From contig JACIWG010000039.1 of NCBI GenBank assembly GCA_014361085.1, forward strand, positions 1 through 9,927: a stretch of DNA of 9,927 nucleotides. Direction: 5' to 3'. Position 1 is the stretch's first letter. Each line of letters opens with the position of its first letter. Source of the stretch: Nitrososphaeria archaeon (GTDB lineage: Archaea > Thermoproteota > Nitrososphaeria > JACIWG01). The notes beneath the pieces were generated by a model. It was not told the origin of the DNA. It did no database searches and was given only the letters and a program-made list of their open reading frames with translations. Below, in pieces: positions 1 to 5,955 of this stretch. The position numbers and the translations under genes were made by a program.

Positions 1-2
1 TA

Positions 3-887
3 GGCCTATATGAGGTACTTGTTTCTGGAAAAATTTTTTCATGGATTGAAAGTTTAAAAAGTTTTGGGAAAATTCCTACATGGGAAGATTTCACTTACGC
101 CGTAACCTTAAGCATGGCATCCTATATTGGAATTGAGTCAATTTCTCAGGCGGCTGAGGAAACAAGGAAACCTAGAAGAATAATTCCATCAGCCACAAAG
201 GCTACAATAGTTTCAGTGGTAATCATAGCTTTCCTTGCATCACTGCTTTCAGTAACATTAATTGACCCCTTTAATGCTGAAGCTCGAGTACAAGATCCTA
301 TGGTAGCTTTAGCTTCAGCAGTGCCTTTTATAGGTGAAGGATTAGCTTTATGGGTTGGATTCATGGGCTTCATGATATGCTATGTTTCAACAAATACTGG
401 CGTTATTGGAGTATCTCGTGTAACATTTTCTATGAGTAGACTAAACCTTTCTCCTAAAATATTTAGAAGAATTCATAAGGTTTATCGTACACCATATGTT
501 ACTATAATAGTCTTCTCTATTATAGCGATACTTATAATATTGGTTAACATATTTCTTCCAAGCGTGGACCTTCTAGAACTTGTAGCATCTCTCTACAACT
601 TTGGCGCACTAATATCATACATGTACGTTAACCTGGCATTGATAGTGCTTAGGAAAGAAAATGTTGCAGGATGGAAGGTTCCAGGTTCAATAAGCTTAAG
701 ATGGAAAGGAAAAAATTTTGAAATTCCAATACTTCCATTAATAGGTTTCATATCATGTCTTATAATTTGGATTATGATAGTGGCTACGCATGAGCATGGA
801 AGAGTTTTAGGCTTTGCATGGTTTACTATTGGTGTGATAATATATTTAGCAATGACACGCAGAAAGAGGGTGAAGGCAAGTGGTTGA
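3..887 (+). CDS. APC-superfamily amino acid/polyamine permease, 3' part (5' end outside window)
   Basis: The frame is open from the first full codon at base 3, so the gene starts upstream and the ATG at 114 is internal. About 294 residues are visible. Seven hydrophobic segments are seen, which fit TM6 to TM12 of a 12-TM transporter. The stretch SYIGIESISQAAEETRKPRR followed by IIPSATKA, just after the first visible segment, is the characteristic TM6 to loop 6-7 region of APC permeases, whose usual form is an acidic pair followed by NPRRxIPRA. The unwound part of TM6 shapes the substrate site in this family. The role inferred is cation-coupled uptake or exchange of amino acids or amines across the cytoplasmic membrane; the substrate cannot be told. 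The C-terminus is short and basic (RRKRVKASG), and its last 8 nt overlap the start of a UspA-like gene, suggesting translational coupling to a regulatory partner. Family is secure, specificity unknown. Confidence 0.9.
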   Translation, partial: GLYEVLVSGKIFSWIESLKSFGKIPTWEDFTYAVTLSMASYIGIESISQAAEETRKPRRIIPSATKATIVSVVIIAFLASLLSVTLIDPFNAEARVQDPMVALASAVPFIGEGLALWVGFMGFMICYVSTNTGVIGVSRVTFSMSRLNLSPKIFRRIHKVYRTPYVTIIVFSIIAILIILVNIFLPSVDLLELVASLYNFGALISYMYVNLALIVLRKENVAGWKVPGSISLRWKGKNFEIPILPLIGFISCLIIWIMIVATHEHGRVLGFAWFTIGVIIYLAMTRRKRVKASG

Positions 888-1734
888 AGAATTAAGCTTT
901 GAATGGGGAAAAATCCTATTACCACTATCTTACACTTCATATGAAATTAATGCAGTATACATTGCTTTTTACATTTCAGAATGCAGTGGAAGTACAGTAA
1001 CCATATTTCATGTAAAACCACCGGATGAAGAGGATAAAAGTAGTTTCAAGAATGAAGTTAAAAGAATTGCTGAAAAATTTAGAGTAAAGTATGAAGTTAT
1101 AGAGAAGGCTATCGAAAAATTTTCTCACAAGATAGTTTCAGATGAAATTGTTAAAACAGCTGAGACAGGAAACTTTTCATACATTGTTATGCCAGCACAT
1201 AGAGAAAAATTTTACATAGAATTCTTTGGAAGAATCTCTGACAGAGTCGTAAGAAAGACAAAATGCAAGGTTATAATTGTAGAGGTTCCGAGAGAAGGAA
1301 TAAGCTTACCTTTAAGGTTGAAGAAAATATTTGCCTTAACATTTGAAAAGGAAGTTGGAAAAGATTTAATGATTCTTGCAACCCTATTGACAAGCTCTGC
1401 TTCAACAAGTGATGCTGAAATAAAGGTTTTGGGTATGATAGAGCTTCCGCCAACAGTACCACTTGATGAGGTCGAGTCTTCTGAAGAGTTTAAGTCTTGG
1501 AAAAAGGACTTTTATAATAGTGTGGGCAAGTACATAAAGTTGCTTGGAAGACCCATAACACCTGCACTTATCCCAATCAGAGAAGTGGAAGATGTAGTGA
1601 ACTACTTGAGAGAAAACAATGCGGACATTATTCTCATTCAAACCAGAAAACCTAAGAGGGGAACTCTGTTAGGTCAAAGAGAATACGAGATCGTGAAGAA
1701 GGCGTCTTCGATTGCTTTGGTTACAATAGTTTAA
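880..1734 (+). CDS. Tandem universal stress protein (UspA-like) domain protein
   Basis: This 284-residue soluble protein shows two UspA-like halves. Residues 8-136 begin with a strand KILLPLSYTS and end with FGRISDRVVRKTKCKVIIVE, which matches the end of a Usp fold. Residues 145-284 end with ADIILIQTRKP, LLGQREYEIV and SSIALVTIV in the same pattern. The usual ATP-binding signature G-x2-G-x9-G-(S/T) is poorly kept: AHRE takes the place of the glycine-rich loop in half one, and G-Q replaces G-S/T in half two. Nucleotide binding is therefore doubtful. The GTG start at 880 follows GAGGGTGA (866-873) by 6 nt and lies inside the permease gene. In archaea and bacteria, Usp domains are often fused to the C-terminus of APC permeases or encoded next to them, so a role as a cytosolic regulator of the upstream transporter is a reasonable inference. 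The 3' end overlaps the convergent gene by 4 nt. Confidence 0.8.
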   Translation: MVEELSFEWGKILLPLSYTSYEINAVYIAFYISECSGSTVTIFHVKPPDEEDKSSFKNEVKRIAEKFRVKYEVIEKAIEKFSHKIVSDEIVKTAETGNFSYIVMPAHREKFYIEFFGRISDRVVRKTKCKVIIVEVPREGISLPLRLKKIFALTFEKEVGKDLMILATLLTSSASTSDAEIKVLGMIELPPTVPLDEVESSEEFKSWKKDFYNSVGKYIKLLGRPITPALIPIREVEDVVNYLRENNADIILIQTRKPKRGTLLGQREYEIVKKASSIALVTIV

Positions 1735-2009
1735 ATTTCTAGTCCAAAGTTTTTTGCAAAGGTTGAAAAACGTTCATATTCTGCAAGATACTCTAGGCCC
1801 AAGTATGTTATCCTATATCTTTTATTACGTTCACTCCTGATTTCCTCAATAAGTCCAACGGAAAGAAGTTCATTAAGGATCTTAACGAGTCTAGTATAGG
1901 ATATGTTAGCTTTCCTCATAAGTTGAGCTACACCGACGCCATCTTCATGTCCCTCCTTTACTGCAAGAAGGATGTCAGAGACAATTCGAACCTGATGGCG
2001 GTAGCTCAT
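1731..2009 (-). CDS. Small winged-helix DNA-binding protein (HTH_45-like)
   Basis: The protein has 92 residues (93 if the GTG at 2012 is used) and forms a single winged helix. A first helix contains RIVSDILLAVKEG. The segment VAQLMRKANISYTRLVKILNEL is the helix-turn-helix, with NISY-RL at its recognition turn. GLIEEI followed by RYRITYLGLEYL forms the wing, and a short C-terminal helix follows. This arrangement matches the archaeal HTH_45-type regulators, which usually bind DNA as dimers and often autoregulate. The ATG at 2009 is preferred because AGGTGAT (2015-2021) ends 5 nt before it but only 2 nt before the GTG at 2012. That SD contains the TGA stop of the upstream membrane-protein gene, so the two genes form a tightly coupled operon. 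The stop shares TTAA with the convergent Usp gene. The target is unknown; the membrane protein's own promoter is the simplest candidate. Confidence 0.8.
   Translation of the reverse strand: MSYRHQVRIVSDILLAVKEGHEDGVGVAQLMRKANISYTRLVKILNELLSVGLIEEIRSERNKRYRITYLGLEYLAEYERFSTFAKNFGLEI
1750..1755 (+). terminator. Possible T6 terminator for the permease-Usp transcript
   Basis: A run of six T lies 16 nt past the Usp stop codon. Archaeal polymerase terminates at oligo-T tracts without needing a hairpin. The tract falls within the 3' end of the convergent winged-helix gene, so it also encodes Lys residues there and may be coincidental. Confidence 0.3.
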
Positions 2010-2014
2010 CACAT

Positions 2015-2021
2015 ATCACCT
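2015..2021 (-). promoter_or_regulatory. SD site AGGTGAT overlapping the upstream stop codon
   Basis: AGGTGAT on the minus strand matches the anti-SD end of archaeal 16S rRNA. Its TGA is the stop codon of the membrane-protein gene. It sits 5 nt before the ATG at 2009, which selects that start over the GTG at 2012 and indicates termination-reinitiation coupling between the two genes. Confidence 0.65.
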
Positions 2022-2630
2022 AACACTTCTATAATATATCCATATCGGAACAAAAAATGCAATTATACCAAAAGTTTGGAAAACTAGTGCAAACAAATTT
2101 AAAATTATTGGATAAAGTGTGAATTCTGAAATCCAAGTCAGTAATGTATTTAATGCGAAACCAGTAAGGCCTAAAACGGTTAAGAGAATCGTCTTAGACC
2201 TAACCTTAGAGTAAGATAGAAGTGATTCAAGTATAGCGTAAAATATGAAGTAAAGTGACAGTGTTTTGAAGGCTACAACCGGATTTATAATAACTAGTAC
2301 CAACACTAGACTGTAAAGTTTATGTTCCTGTGAGACTTTAATCATATGGGAAACTGCTATAAAGAAGAAGCCTAGCATTTCAAAAAACGATGATATTACA
2401 CTAGAGTAATATGATAAACTAAAAAATTCTAGAATATTAAAGATGTCAGAAAAAAACTGAAGCATAAAATTTGCTGAAAGAAATATAAAGGCGAAAGAAA
2501 GTCTTGCAAAAACAGGCCTTTTTGTGACAGAATATCCTTTATATGATATAAGGAAAGCTGAGAAGGTTATAACTAGAGCTATAACTTCTAGGACCATCTT
2601 AGCTAACTCCAAAATTTCTAGAAACACCAT
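2016..2630 (-). CDS. Seven-TM membrane protein of unknown function, operon with winged-helix regulator
   Basis: I do not recognise a named family. The 204-residue product is highly hydrophobic, with about seven membrane segments near residues 8-30, 44-64, 78-97, 104-121, 123-138, 146-166 and 170-199. Short loops are enriched in Lys and Arg (SYKGYSVTKRP, SYSKVRSK), and the end is IYYRSVR. There is no extramembrane domain, no metal-binding cluster and no obvious catalytic motif. Its overall form, a compact 7-TM protein cotranscribed with a small DNA-binding protein, resembles archaeal units where a membrane protein may modulate a regulator, but that role is inference only. The ATG at 2630 lies about 10 nt after the predicted transcription start from the TATA element at 2663-2670, with only a weak SD-like GTGGA directly before it. 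The stop codon lies inside the SD of the next gene. Confidence 0.75.
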   Translation of the reverse strand: MVFLEILELAKMVLEVIALVITFSAFLISYKGYSVTKRPVFARLSFAFIFLSANFMLQFFSDIFNILEFFSLSYYSSVISSFFEMLGFFFIAVSHMIKVSQEHKLYSLVLVLVIINPVVAFKTLSLYFIFYAILESLLSYSKVRSKTILLTVLGLTGFALNTLLTWISEFTLYPIILNLFALVFQTFGIIAFFVPIWIYYRSVR

Positions 2631-2646
2631 TCCACTTTACACTCAA

Positions 2647-2661
2647 CCCTAACCTATAGGG
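2647..2661. promoter_or_regulatory. Inverted repeat CCCTA-N5-TAGGG, possible operator
   Basis: Two 5-bp arms, CCCTA (2647-2651) and TAGGG (2657-2661), are separated by 5 bp. The repeat lies between the minus-strand TATA element (2663-2670) and the predicted transcription start near 2640. A protein bound here would block initiation of the membrane-protein/winged-helix operon, so it is a candidate autoregulatory operator. The arms are short, and chance cannot be excluded. Confidence 0.35.
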
Positions 2662-2662
2662 C

Positions 2663-2670
2663 TTAATATA
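2663..2670 (-). promoter_or_regulatory. TATA box for the membrane-protein/winged-helix operon
   Basis: TATATTAA on the minus strand is preceded by an A-rich stretch. Its centre is about 26 nt before position 2640, giving a leader of roughly 10 nt to the ATG at 2630. Confidence 0.5.
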
Positions 2671-2735
2671 CAATTTGTTTACAAAAGTTAACCTACATTA
2701 CAAAAATTTTTGGCCACATAATCTTAGAAAATAAA

Positions 2736-2755
2736 TTGCAAAAAATTTTATGCAA
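2736..2755. repeat. Inverted repeat TTGCA-N10-TGCAA in the divergent intergenic region
   Basis: TTGCA (2736-2740) and TGCAA (2751-2755) flank the A/T block AAAAATTTTA. The repeat lies about 30 bp upstream of the aIF1 TATA box in the 194-bp gap between divergent operons. It could be a regulator site; the evidence is symmetry only. Confidence 0.25.
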
Positions 2756-2782
2756 AGTAGGGAAGTTTATAAAATTCAAAAA

Positions 2783-2790
2783 TTTAAATA
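2783..2790 (+). promoter_or_regulatory. Consensus TATA box for the aIF1 operon
   Basis: TTTAAATA is a strong archaeal TATA element, with an A-rich BRE-like stretch directly upstream. Its centre plus about 26 nt predicts a transcription start near 2812, leaving a leader of about 12 nt that carries the GAGG SD (2815-2818) before the TTG start. Confidence 0.7.
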
Positions 2791-2824
2791 TCAAAGATAC
2801 AGAATATGATGGTAGAGGAAAATT

Positions 2825-3133
2825 TTGGCGGAAATCTGCCCTGTATGTGGATTACCAAAGGACCTATGCGTCTGTGAACAGATAAGTAAAGAAAGCTCTA
2901 AAATTACAGTTAGATTGGAGGTTAGAAGATTCGGTAAACAGACTACCGTTATAGAGGGAATAGACCCAAAATACAATGACCTACAAAAGATAGCACAGCA
3001 ACTAAAGACAGCGTTAGCATGCGGTGGAACTGCAAAAAATGGTGCAATAATTTTACAAGGAGACCACAGAGATTCAATTAAAGATAAGCTCGTCAGCCTA
3101 GGCTTCAAGGAAAGTTCTATCGAAATACAGTAG
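2825..3133 (+). CDS. Translation initiation factor aIF1 (SUI1/eIF1 family)
   Basis: The 102-residue product is the archaeal counterpart of eIF1, which binds the small ribosomal subunit near the P site and monitors start-codon recognition. The N-terminus has the archaeal Cys knuckle, CPVCG then CVC (C5, C8, C15, C17), likely zinc-binding. Residues 27-102 form the SUI1 domain, with the typical RRFGKQTTVIEGI, ACGGT, LQGDHRD and LGFKESSIEI motifs. Length is normal for the family. The start is TTG: the frame has a stop at 2813-2815, the first usable codon is 2825, and GAGG (2815-2818) is 6 nt upstream. Two ATGs at 2806 and 2809 are in another frame, which closes at 2877. The gene is followed after 10 nt by a small zinc-ribbon gene. 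The TTG start is notable because the product itself judges start codons. Confidence 0.95.
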   Translation: MAEICPVCGLPKDLCVCEQISKESSKITVRLEVRRFGKQTTVIEGIDPKYNDLQKIAQQLKTALACGGTAKNGAIILQGDHRDSIKDKLVSLGFKESSIEIQ

Positions 3134-3143
3134 GCGATTAGTT

Positions 3144-3320
3144 ATGGGAGCACAGCCAAAAATAACCAGAAAGCCGATTAAGAAGAGGGTAAAATATTGT
3201 CCAATATGCTTAAGCGAACTAACCATTGTAAAAGGAATATATGGATGGCTTGTCCCAGAAGAATACGAGTGCCCCGTATGCGGCTATAGGGGGCCAATTG
3301 GATTAGAGAAAGAACAATAG
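3144..3320 (+). CDS. 58-residue double-CxxC zinc-ribbon protein downstream of aIF1
   Basis: This short gene encodes a basic N-terminal tail (PKITRKPIKKRVK) followed by CPIC (C19, C22), a 20-residue loop containing GIYGWLVPEEYE, and CPVCGY (C43, C46), ending GPIGLEKEQ. The two CxxC knuckles and the spacing fit a single zinc ribbon of the type common in archaeal ribosome- and polymerase-associated proteins. The basic tail suggests RNA or DNA contact. It begins 10 nt after the aIF1 stop, with no promoter between, so it should be cotranscribed. The ATG at 3144 has only a weak SD-like GGCGAT upstream. The coding case rests on the four paired cysteines, the uninterrupted frame and the position before the T7 terminator. 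The exact family is not recognised; a translation-related role is inferred only from its neighbour. Confidence 0.8.
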   Translation: MGAQPKITRKPIKKRVKYCPICLSELTIVKGIYGWLVPEEYECPVCGYRGPIGLEKEQ

Positions 3321-3334
3321 AATTTCCCACAATA

Positions 3335-3341
3335 TTTTTTT
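3335..3341 (+). terminator. T7 terminator of the aIF1/zinc-ribbon operon
   Basis: Seven T residues begin 15 nt after the zinc-ribbon stop codon. An oligo-T tract in the coding strand is sufficient for archaeal intrinsic termination. It is followed at once by A7 and T6, which lead into the next TATA box. Confidence 0.55.
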
Positions 3342-3351
3342 AAAAAAATTT

Positions 3352-3359
3352 TTTATACT
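3352..3359 (+). promoter_or_regulatory. TATA box for the CPBP protease gene
   Basis: TTTATACT is preceded by the A-rich/T-rich tract. Its centre is about 25 nt before the ATG at 3380, so the mRNA is predicted to be leaderless. Confidence 0.55.
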
Positions 3360-3379
3360 TTGGGAACAAACTGACGATA

Positions 3380-4360
3380 ATGGAAGATGATGGAAGAAAG
3401 ACTGTTAAAGTAATTAAAGCCTTTAACATAGTCGCAAATTTACTAATCTATTTTATAGCATTTACTATGATCATTTCATTCATACTTGGACCATATATAG
3501 TGTTTAATAGTAGCATGGGAAAAGAGATTATAGGTAAAAGTTCGGAATTCTACATATTTTTTATCGGACTAGCATTCCCGTTTAAATCGAATATACAAAG
3601 CCTTTTTATTTCAGAATGGGTCATTTATCTATCAATCTACGCACTTTTAGCGGTAACAGGTAAAGAGCAGATTTCTAAATTTTTTAAAGAAAAAAGGATT
3701 TTCGTTGCAGACCCCTTCTCAAACAATTTAACTACAACGATCTCAATCTTTTCAATTACAGTGGTTATTGTGCTTGTGATTGACTGGATCCAATATAATG
3801 TGGGAATAGAAACTGGAAGCCTACCACAAATGAATCCAGCGGAACTTTTGTGCATTATTTCACATGCACCATTATCTGAAGAAATAGGTTTTAGACTTTC
3901 ACTTATCGGCCTATTTTCAATAATATTTCTTAGAGTGTGGAGGAAAAGATTGTCGTTTGTAGACTATCTTATTTCACCTATACCAACATTAAGGTCTAGA
4001 CTTAAGGATACAGAGTATGATGAGAAAAGGATCCAGACAATATTCTTACCTCTTATTCTTGCCTCTGGAACATTTTTTGGACTCGCCCATATAATGCCAT
4101 CATCTGTCTGGGAAGTTGGCAAGGCTACTGAGGCTGCTTTCGCAGGAATAATGTTGGGTGTAGCCTACGCCTACTATAACATTGGTGTCGCAATACTAAT
4201 ACATTGGGCATTCAACTATTATAGTAATACATTATACATTTTTGAAGAAAATTTTGTTAATATAGGACTTTCCAGTGTAATGGATGTCACGATAATCTTG
4301 CTTGGGACGATTTTATTATTAAGAATTATATTAGCAAGAGTAATTTTAAAGAAAATGTAA
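3380..4360 (+). CDS. CPBP (Rce1/Abi-type) intramembrane metalloprotease family protein
   Basis: The 326-residue membrane protein carries all three CPBP family motifs: EExxxR as E167-E168-x3-R172 (SEEIGFRL), FxxxH as F233-H237 (FFGLAH), and HxxxN as H275-N279 (HWAFNYY). In Rce1 these line an intramembrane active site that cleaves after CAAX prenylation; prokaryotic relatives have varied or unknown substrates, including bacteriocin immunity and peptide maturation. About eight hydrophobic segments are seen, with two near residues 15-40, one near 80-93, one near 118-136, and the catalytic core after 155. A charged loop (residues 186-220) lies between motifs 1 and 2, longer than in minimal CPBP proteins. 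The ATG at 3380 has no SD, consistent with a leaderless transcript from the TATA at 3352-3359. No obvious substrate gene is adjacent. A second, degenerate CPBP-like domain occurs in the gene at 7565. Confidence 0.85.
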   Translation: MEDDGRKTVKVIKAFNIVANLLIYFIAFTMIISFILGPYIVFNSSMGKEIIGKSSEFYIFFIGLAFPFKSNIQSLFISEWVIYLSIYALLAVTGKEQISKFFKEKRIFVADPFSNNLTTTISIFSITVVIVLVIDWIQYNVGIETGSLPQMNPAELLCIISHAPLSEEIGFRLSLIGLFSIIFLRVWRKRLSFVDYLISPIPTLRSRLKDTEYDEKRIQTIFLPLILASGTFFGLAHIMPSSVWEVGKATEAAFAGIMLGVAYAYYNIGVAILIHWAFNYYSNTLYIFEENFVNIGLSSVMDVTIILLGTILLLRIILARVILKKM

Positions 4361-4369
4361 ATGAAAGAG

Positions 4370-4377
4370 TTTATATT
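4370..4377 (+). promoter_or_regulatory. TATA box for the dCTP deaminase/dUTPase-family gene
   Basis: TTTATATT lies just after the CPBP gene. Its centre plus 26 nt gives a start near 4400. This would place the transcription start inside the SD region AGGGAGAT (4396-4403), so the position is approximate and readthrough from the CPBP gene is also possible. Confidence 0.4.
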
Positions 4378-4408
4378 CTAAAGTATTTCCTCTCTAGGGA
4401 GATAGGAT

Positions 4409-4912
4409 ATGGCAATATTGGGAAAGAGTGAATTGTTGAAACTTCAAAAAGAGTACCGGATAATATATCCTTTTGATGAAAAACTTTTGGATGGAGACGG
4501 ATACATACTTACAGTTAAAGAGGACGTAGTCCTAAACTATCTAGAACATAAGAATCTGATTTCAAAAGAAATAGTGATGCTTCCCACAAACGTTGTCGCA
4601 CACTTGACAGCAAAAAGCAGGTTCGGAAGACTAGGCCTTTCTTTCCTAAACGCTGCAAAGGTTCATAGCGGATTTATTGGAAGACTAGCATTAGAAGTTG
4701 TAAACCTATCCAACGAGCGTACACCAATAACAATAAGGGCTAACGACCCATTTATGCACATAGAGTTTGTACAAAGAATAGGGGAACCAGAACCATATTC
4801 TGGAGAATATCAGTTCCAGTTCATGAGTAAAGAGGAAATAATGGAAGCCTTACCCTATATAAAGAAAATATTACCGAATTATAGAGAATACTTGGAAAGA
4901 CTTAAAATGTGA
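4409..4912 (+). CDS. dCTP deaminase / dUTPase-family protein
   Basis: The 167-residue product belongs to the trimeric dUTPase fold family, which removes dUTP or deaminates dCTP to supply dUMP and keep uracil out of DNA. Visible family features are LTAKSRFGRLGL (residues 66-77, the phosphate-binding RSS-x2-R motif), GFIGRLALEVVNL (88-100) and the C-terminal PYSGEYQFQ (129-137), close to the YxGKYQxQ signature of dCTP deaminases. Aligned from memory with E. coli Dcd, S70, R74 and the deaminase glutamate E96 are kept, whereas the aspartate of the usual IDPG motif appears as H86 (KVHSGF), and the RSS motif reads KSR. This makes dCTP deaminase more likely than a classic dUTPase, but a divergent specificity is possible. 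The SD-like GGGAGAT ends 5 nt before the ATG. The 3' end is 16 nt from the convergent TFB gene. Confidence 0.8.
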   Translation: MAILGKSELLKLQKEYRIIYPFDEKLLDGDGYILTVKEDVVLNYLEHKNLISKEIVMLPTNVVAHLTAKSRFGRLGLSFLNAAKVHSGFIGRLALEVVNLSNERTPITIRANDPFMHIEFVQRIGEPEPYSGEYQFQFMSKEEIMEALPYIKKILPNYREYLERLKM

Positions 4913-4928
4913 CTGAAAGTGAGAAATC

Positions 4929-5882
4929 CTATTCTACAACCTTTAGTTCTTCAGGAGTTAAAATGGAACGAAGCCCCTTATACCTGTTTCTAATAGTAAC
5001 TTCAGTAACACCAGCCGCTTCAGCCACATCCTTTTGAGTCTTGCTCTCTCCTTCAAGAACACAAGCAACATAAAGGGCTGCAGCAGCTAAACCCATAGGA
5101 TCTTTTCCCGCAGAAGACAAAGACTGTTTCGTCCTATTTATTATATCTATAGCCCTCCTCTTTGTTTTTTCAGAAAGCCCTGCAGCACTTGCTATACGTG
5201 ATACTGCCTTAAGTGGATCCGCTACAGGCATCTTTTTCTCCAATTCTCTTACCAGAAGACGATAGCATCTTGCAATATCCTTCTTCTTTATGTTGCTGGC
5301 TGCACTGACATCCTTTAAGGTCCTCGGAGTTTCCGTTTCACGACATGCAGCGTAAAGTGAGGCAGCTATCAACGCGGATATGGAGCGGCCTCTGACTAAA
5401 CCTTTTTCAAGAGCCTGCCTATAAATGTATGCTGCCCTCTCTATAATTGCGTCTCCAACACTAAGTTTATCAGCTAACCTGTCAAGTTCACTGAAAGCTT
5501 GTCTAAGATTTCTGTCTACTGGCTCATGAACTTGACTTCTACCATCCCAGGTCCTAAGCCTATCAAATGTTGTCTTCATAGCAGAGGAAATGCTTTTTCC
5601 AGAAGCATCCTTATCAACTTGCCCAATTATTGTAGATAGACCCATATCGTGCATGGCGAGAGAAGATGGGACACCAGCCCTACTTCTAGCCTCCTTCTCC
5701 TCCTTAGAAAATGCACGCCATTCTGGCCCAGCCTCTTCAAGCTTTTCCCTGATAACGAAACCGCAGTGGCTGCAGAATATTTCTCCTCTTGCACTATCTA
5801 GAATAAGCTTTGTCCTACCACACCTTGGACACTTCTCTGATAGGTAGGTGTAGCCTCCTTCAGAAGAATTTTCTTTTTCCAA
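4929..5882 (-). CDS. tfb: Transcription initiation factor B (TFB, archaeal TFIIB)
   Basis: The 317-residue product is a full-length TFB, which recruits RNA polymerase to TBP-bound promoters. An N-terminal zinc ribbon has C18, C21, C37 and C40 (CPRCG and CSHCG). It is followed by the B-reader/linker with GPEWRAF and the RAGVPSSLAMHDMGLST segment. Two cyclin-like repeats span about 125-215 and 220-310; the second contains TQKDVAEAAGVTEVTIRNRY, the helix-turn-helix that reads the BRE upstream of TATA. Length is normal. The start is a TTG at 5882, preceded 6 nt upstream by GGTGA (5889-5893); the next in-frame ATG would remove the zinc ribbon. A strong TATA lies upstream. The gene is divergent from the nucleotidyltransferase-like gene and convergent with the dCTP deaminase-like gene. 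Whether it is the only TFB in the genome cannot be told. Confidence 0.96.
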   Translation of the reverse strand: MEKENSSEGGYTYLSEKCPRCGRTKLILDSARGEIFCSHCGFVIREKLEEAGPEWRAFSKEEKEARSRAGVPSSLAMHDMGLSTIIGQVDKDASGKSISSAMKTTFDRLRTWDGRSQVHEPVDRNLRQAFSELDRLADKLSVGDAIIERAAYIYRQALEKGLVRGRSISALIAASLYAACRETETPRTLKDVSAASNIKKKDIARCYRLLVRELEKKMPVADPLKAVSRIASAAGLSEKTKRRAIDIINRTKQSLSSAGKDPMGLAAAALYVACVLEGESKTQKDVAEAAGVTEVTIRNRYKGLRSILTPEELKVVE

Positions 5883-5925
5883 AATTTTTCACCAGAACAA
5901 TACGCCAACACATTAAAATATATGT

Positions 5926-5933
5926 TATTTAAA
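5926..5933 (-). promoter_or_regulatory. Consensus TATA box for tfb
   Basis: TTTAAATA on the minus strand is preceded by a purine-rich GAAAAG, fitting a BRE. The expected start near 5904 leaves a leader of about 21 nt containing the GGTGA SD. The element is the same octamer as at the aIF1 promoter. Confidence 0.7.
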
Positions 5934-5955
5934 CTTTTCTAAAATCTTGGTCTGG

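Noticed and set aside
593..940. Open frame of 115 codons on the minus strand
   Set aside because: It lies antisense to the permease and the start of the Usp gene, which have clear family motifs; its hydrophobic product mirrors the permease composition.
2701..2712. Perfect palindrome CAAAAATTTTTG
   Set aside because: It is low-complexity A/T symmetry, expected often in this A+T-rich spacer, with no fixed relation to either TATA box.
2806..2877. 23-codon frame starting at ATG 2806 as a separate gene
   Set aside because: It overlaps aIF1 out of frame, probably lies partly upstream of the transcription start, and has no recognisable product; kept only as a possible regulatory element in a finding.
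2791..3108. Open frame of 105 codons on the minus strand
   Set aside because: It is fully antisense to the unmistakable aIF1 gene and spans its promoter.
5590..5847. Open frame of 85 codons on the plus strand
   Set aside because: It is antisense to the conserved N-terminal and first cyclin region of TFB, with no recognisable motif.
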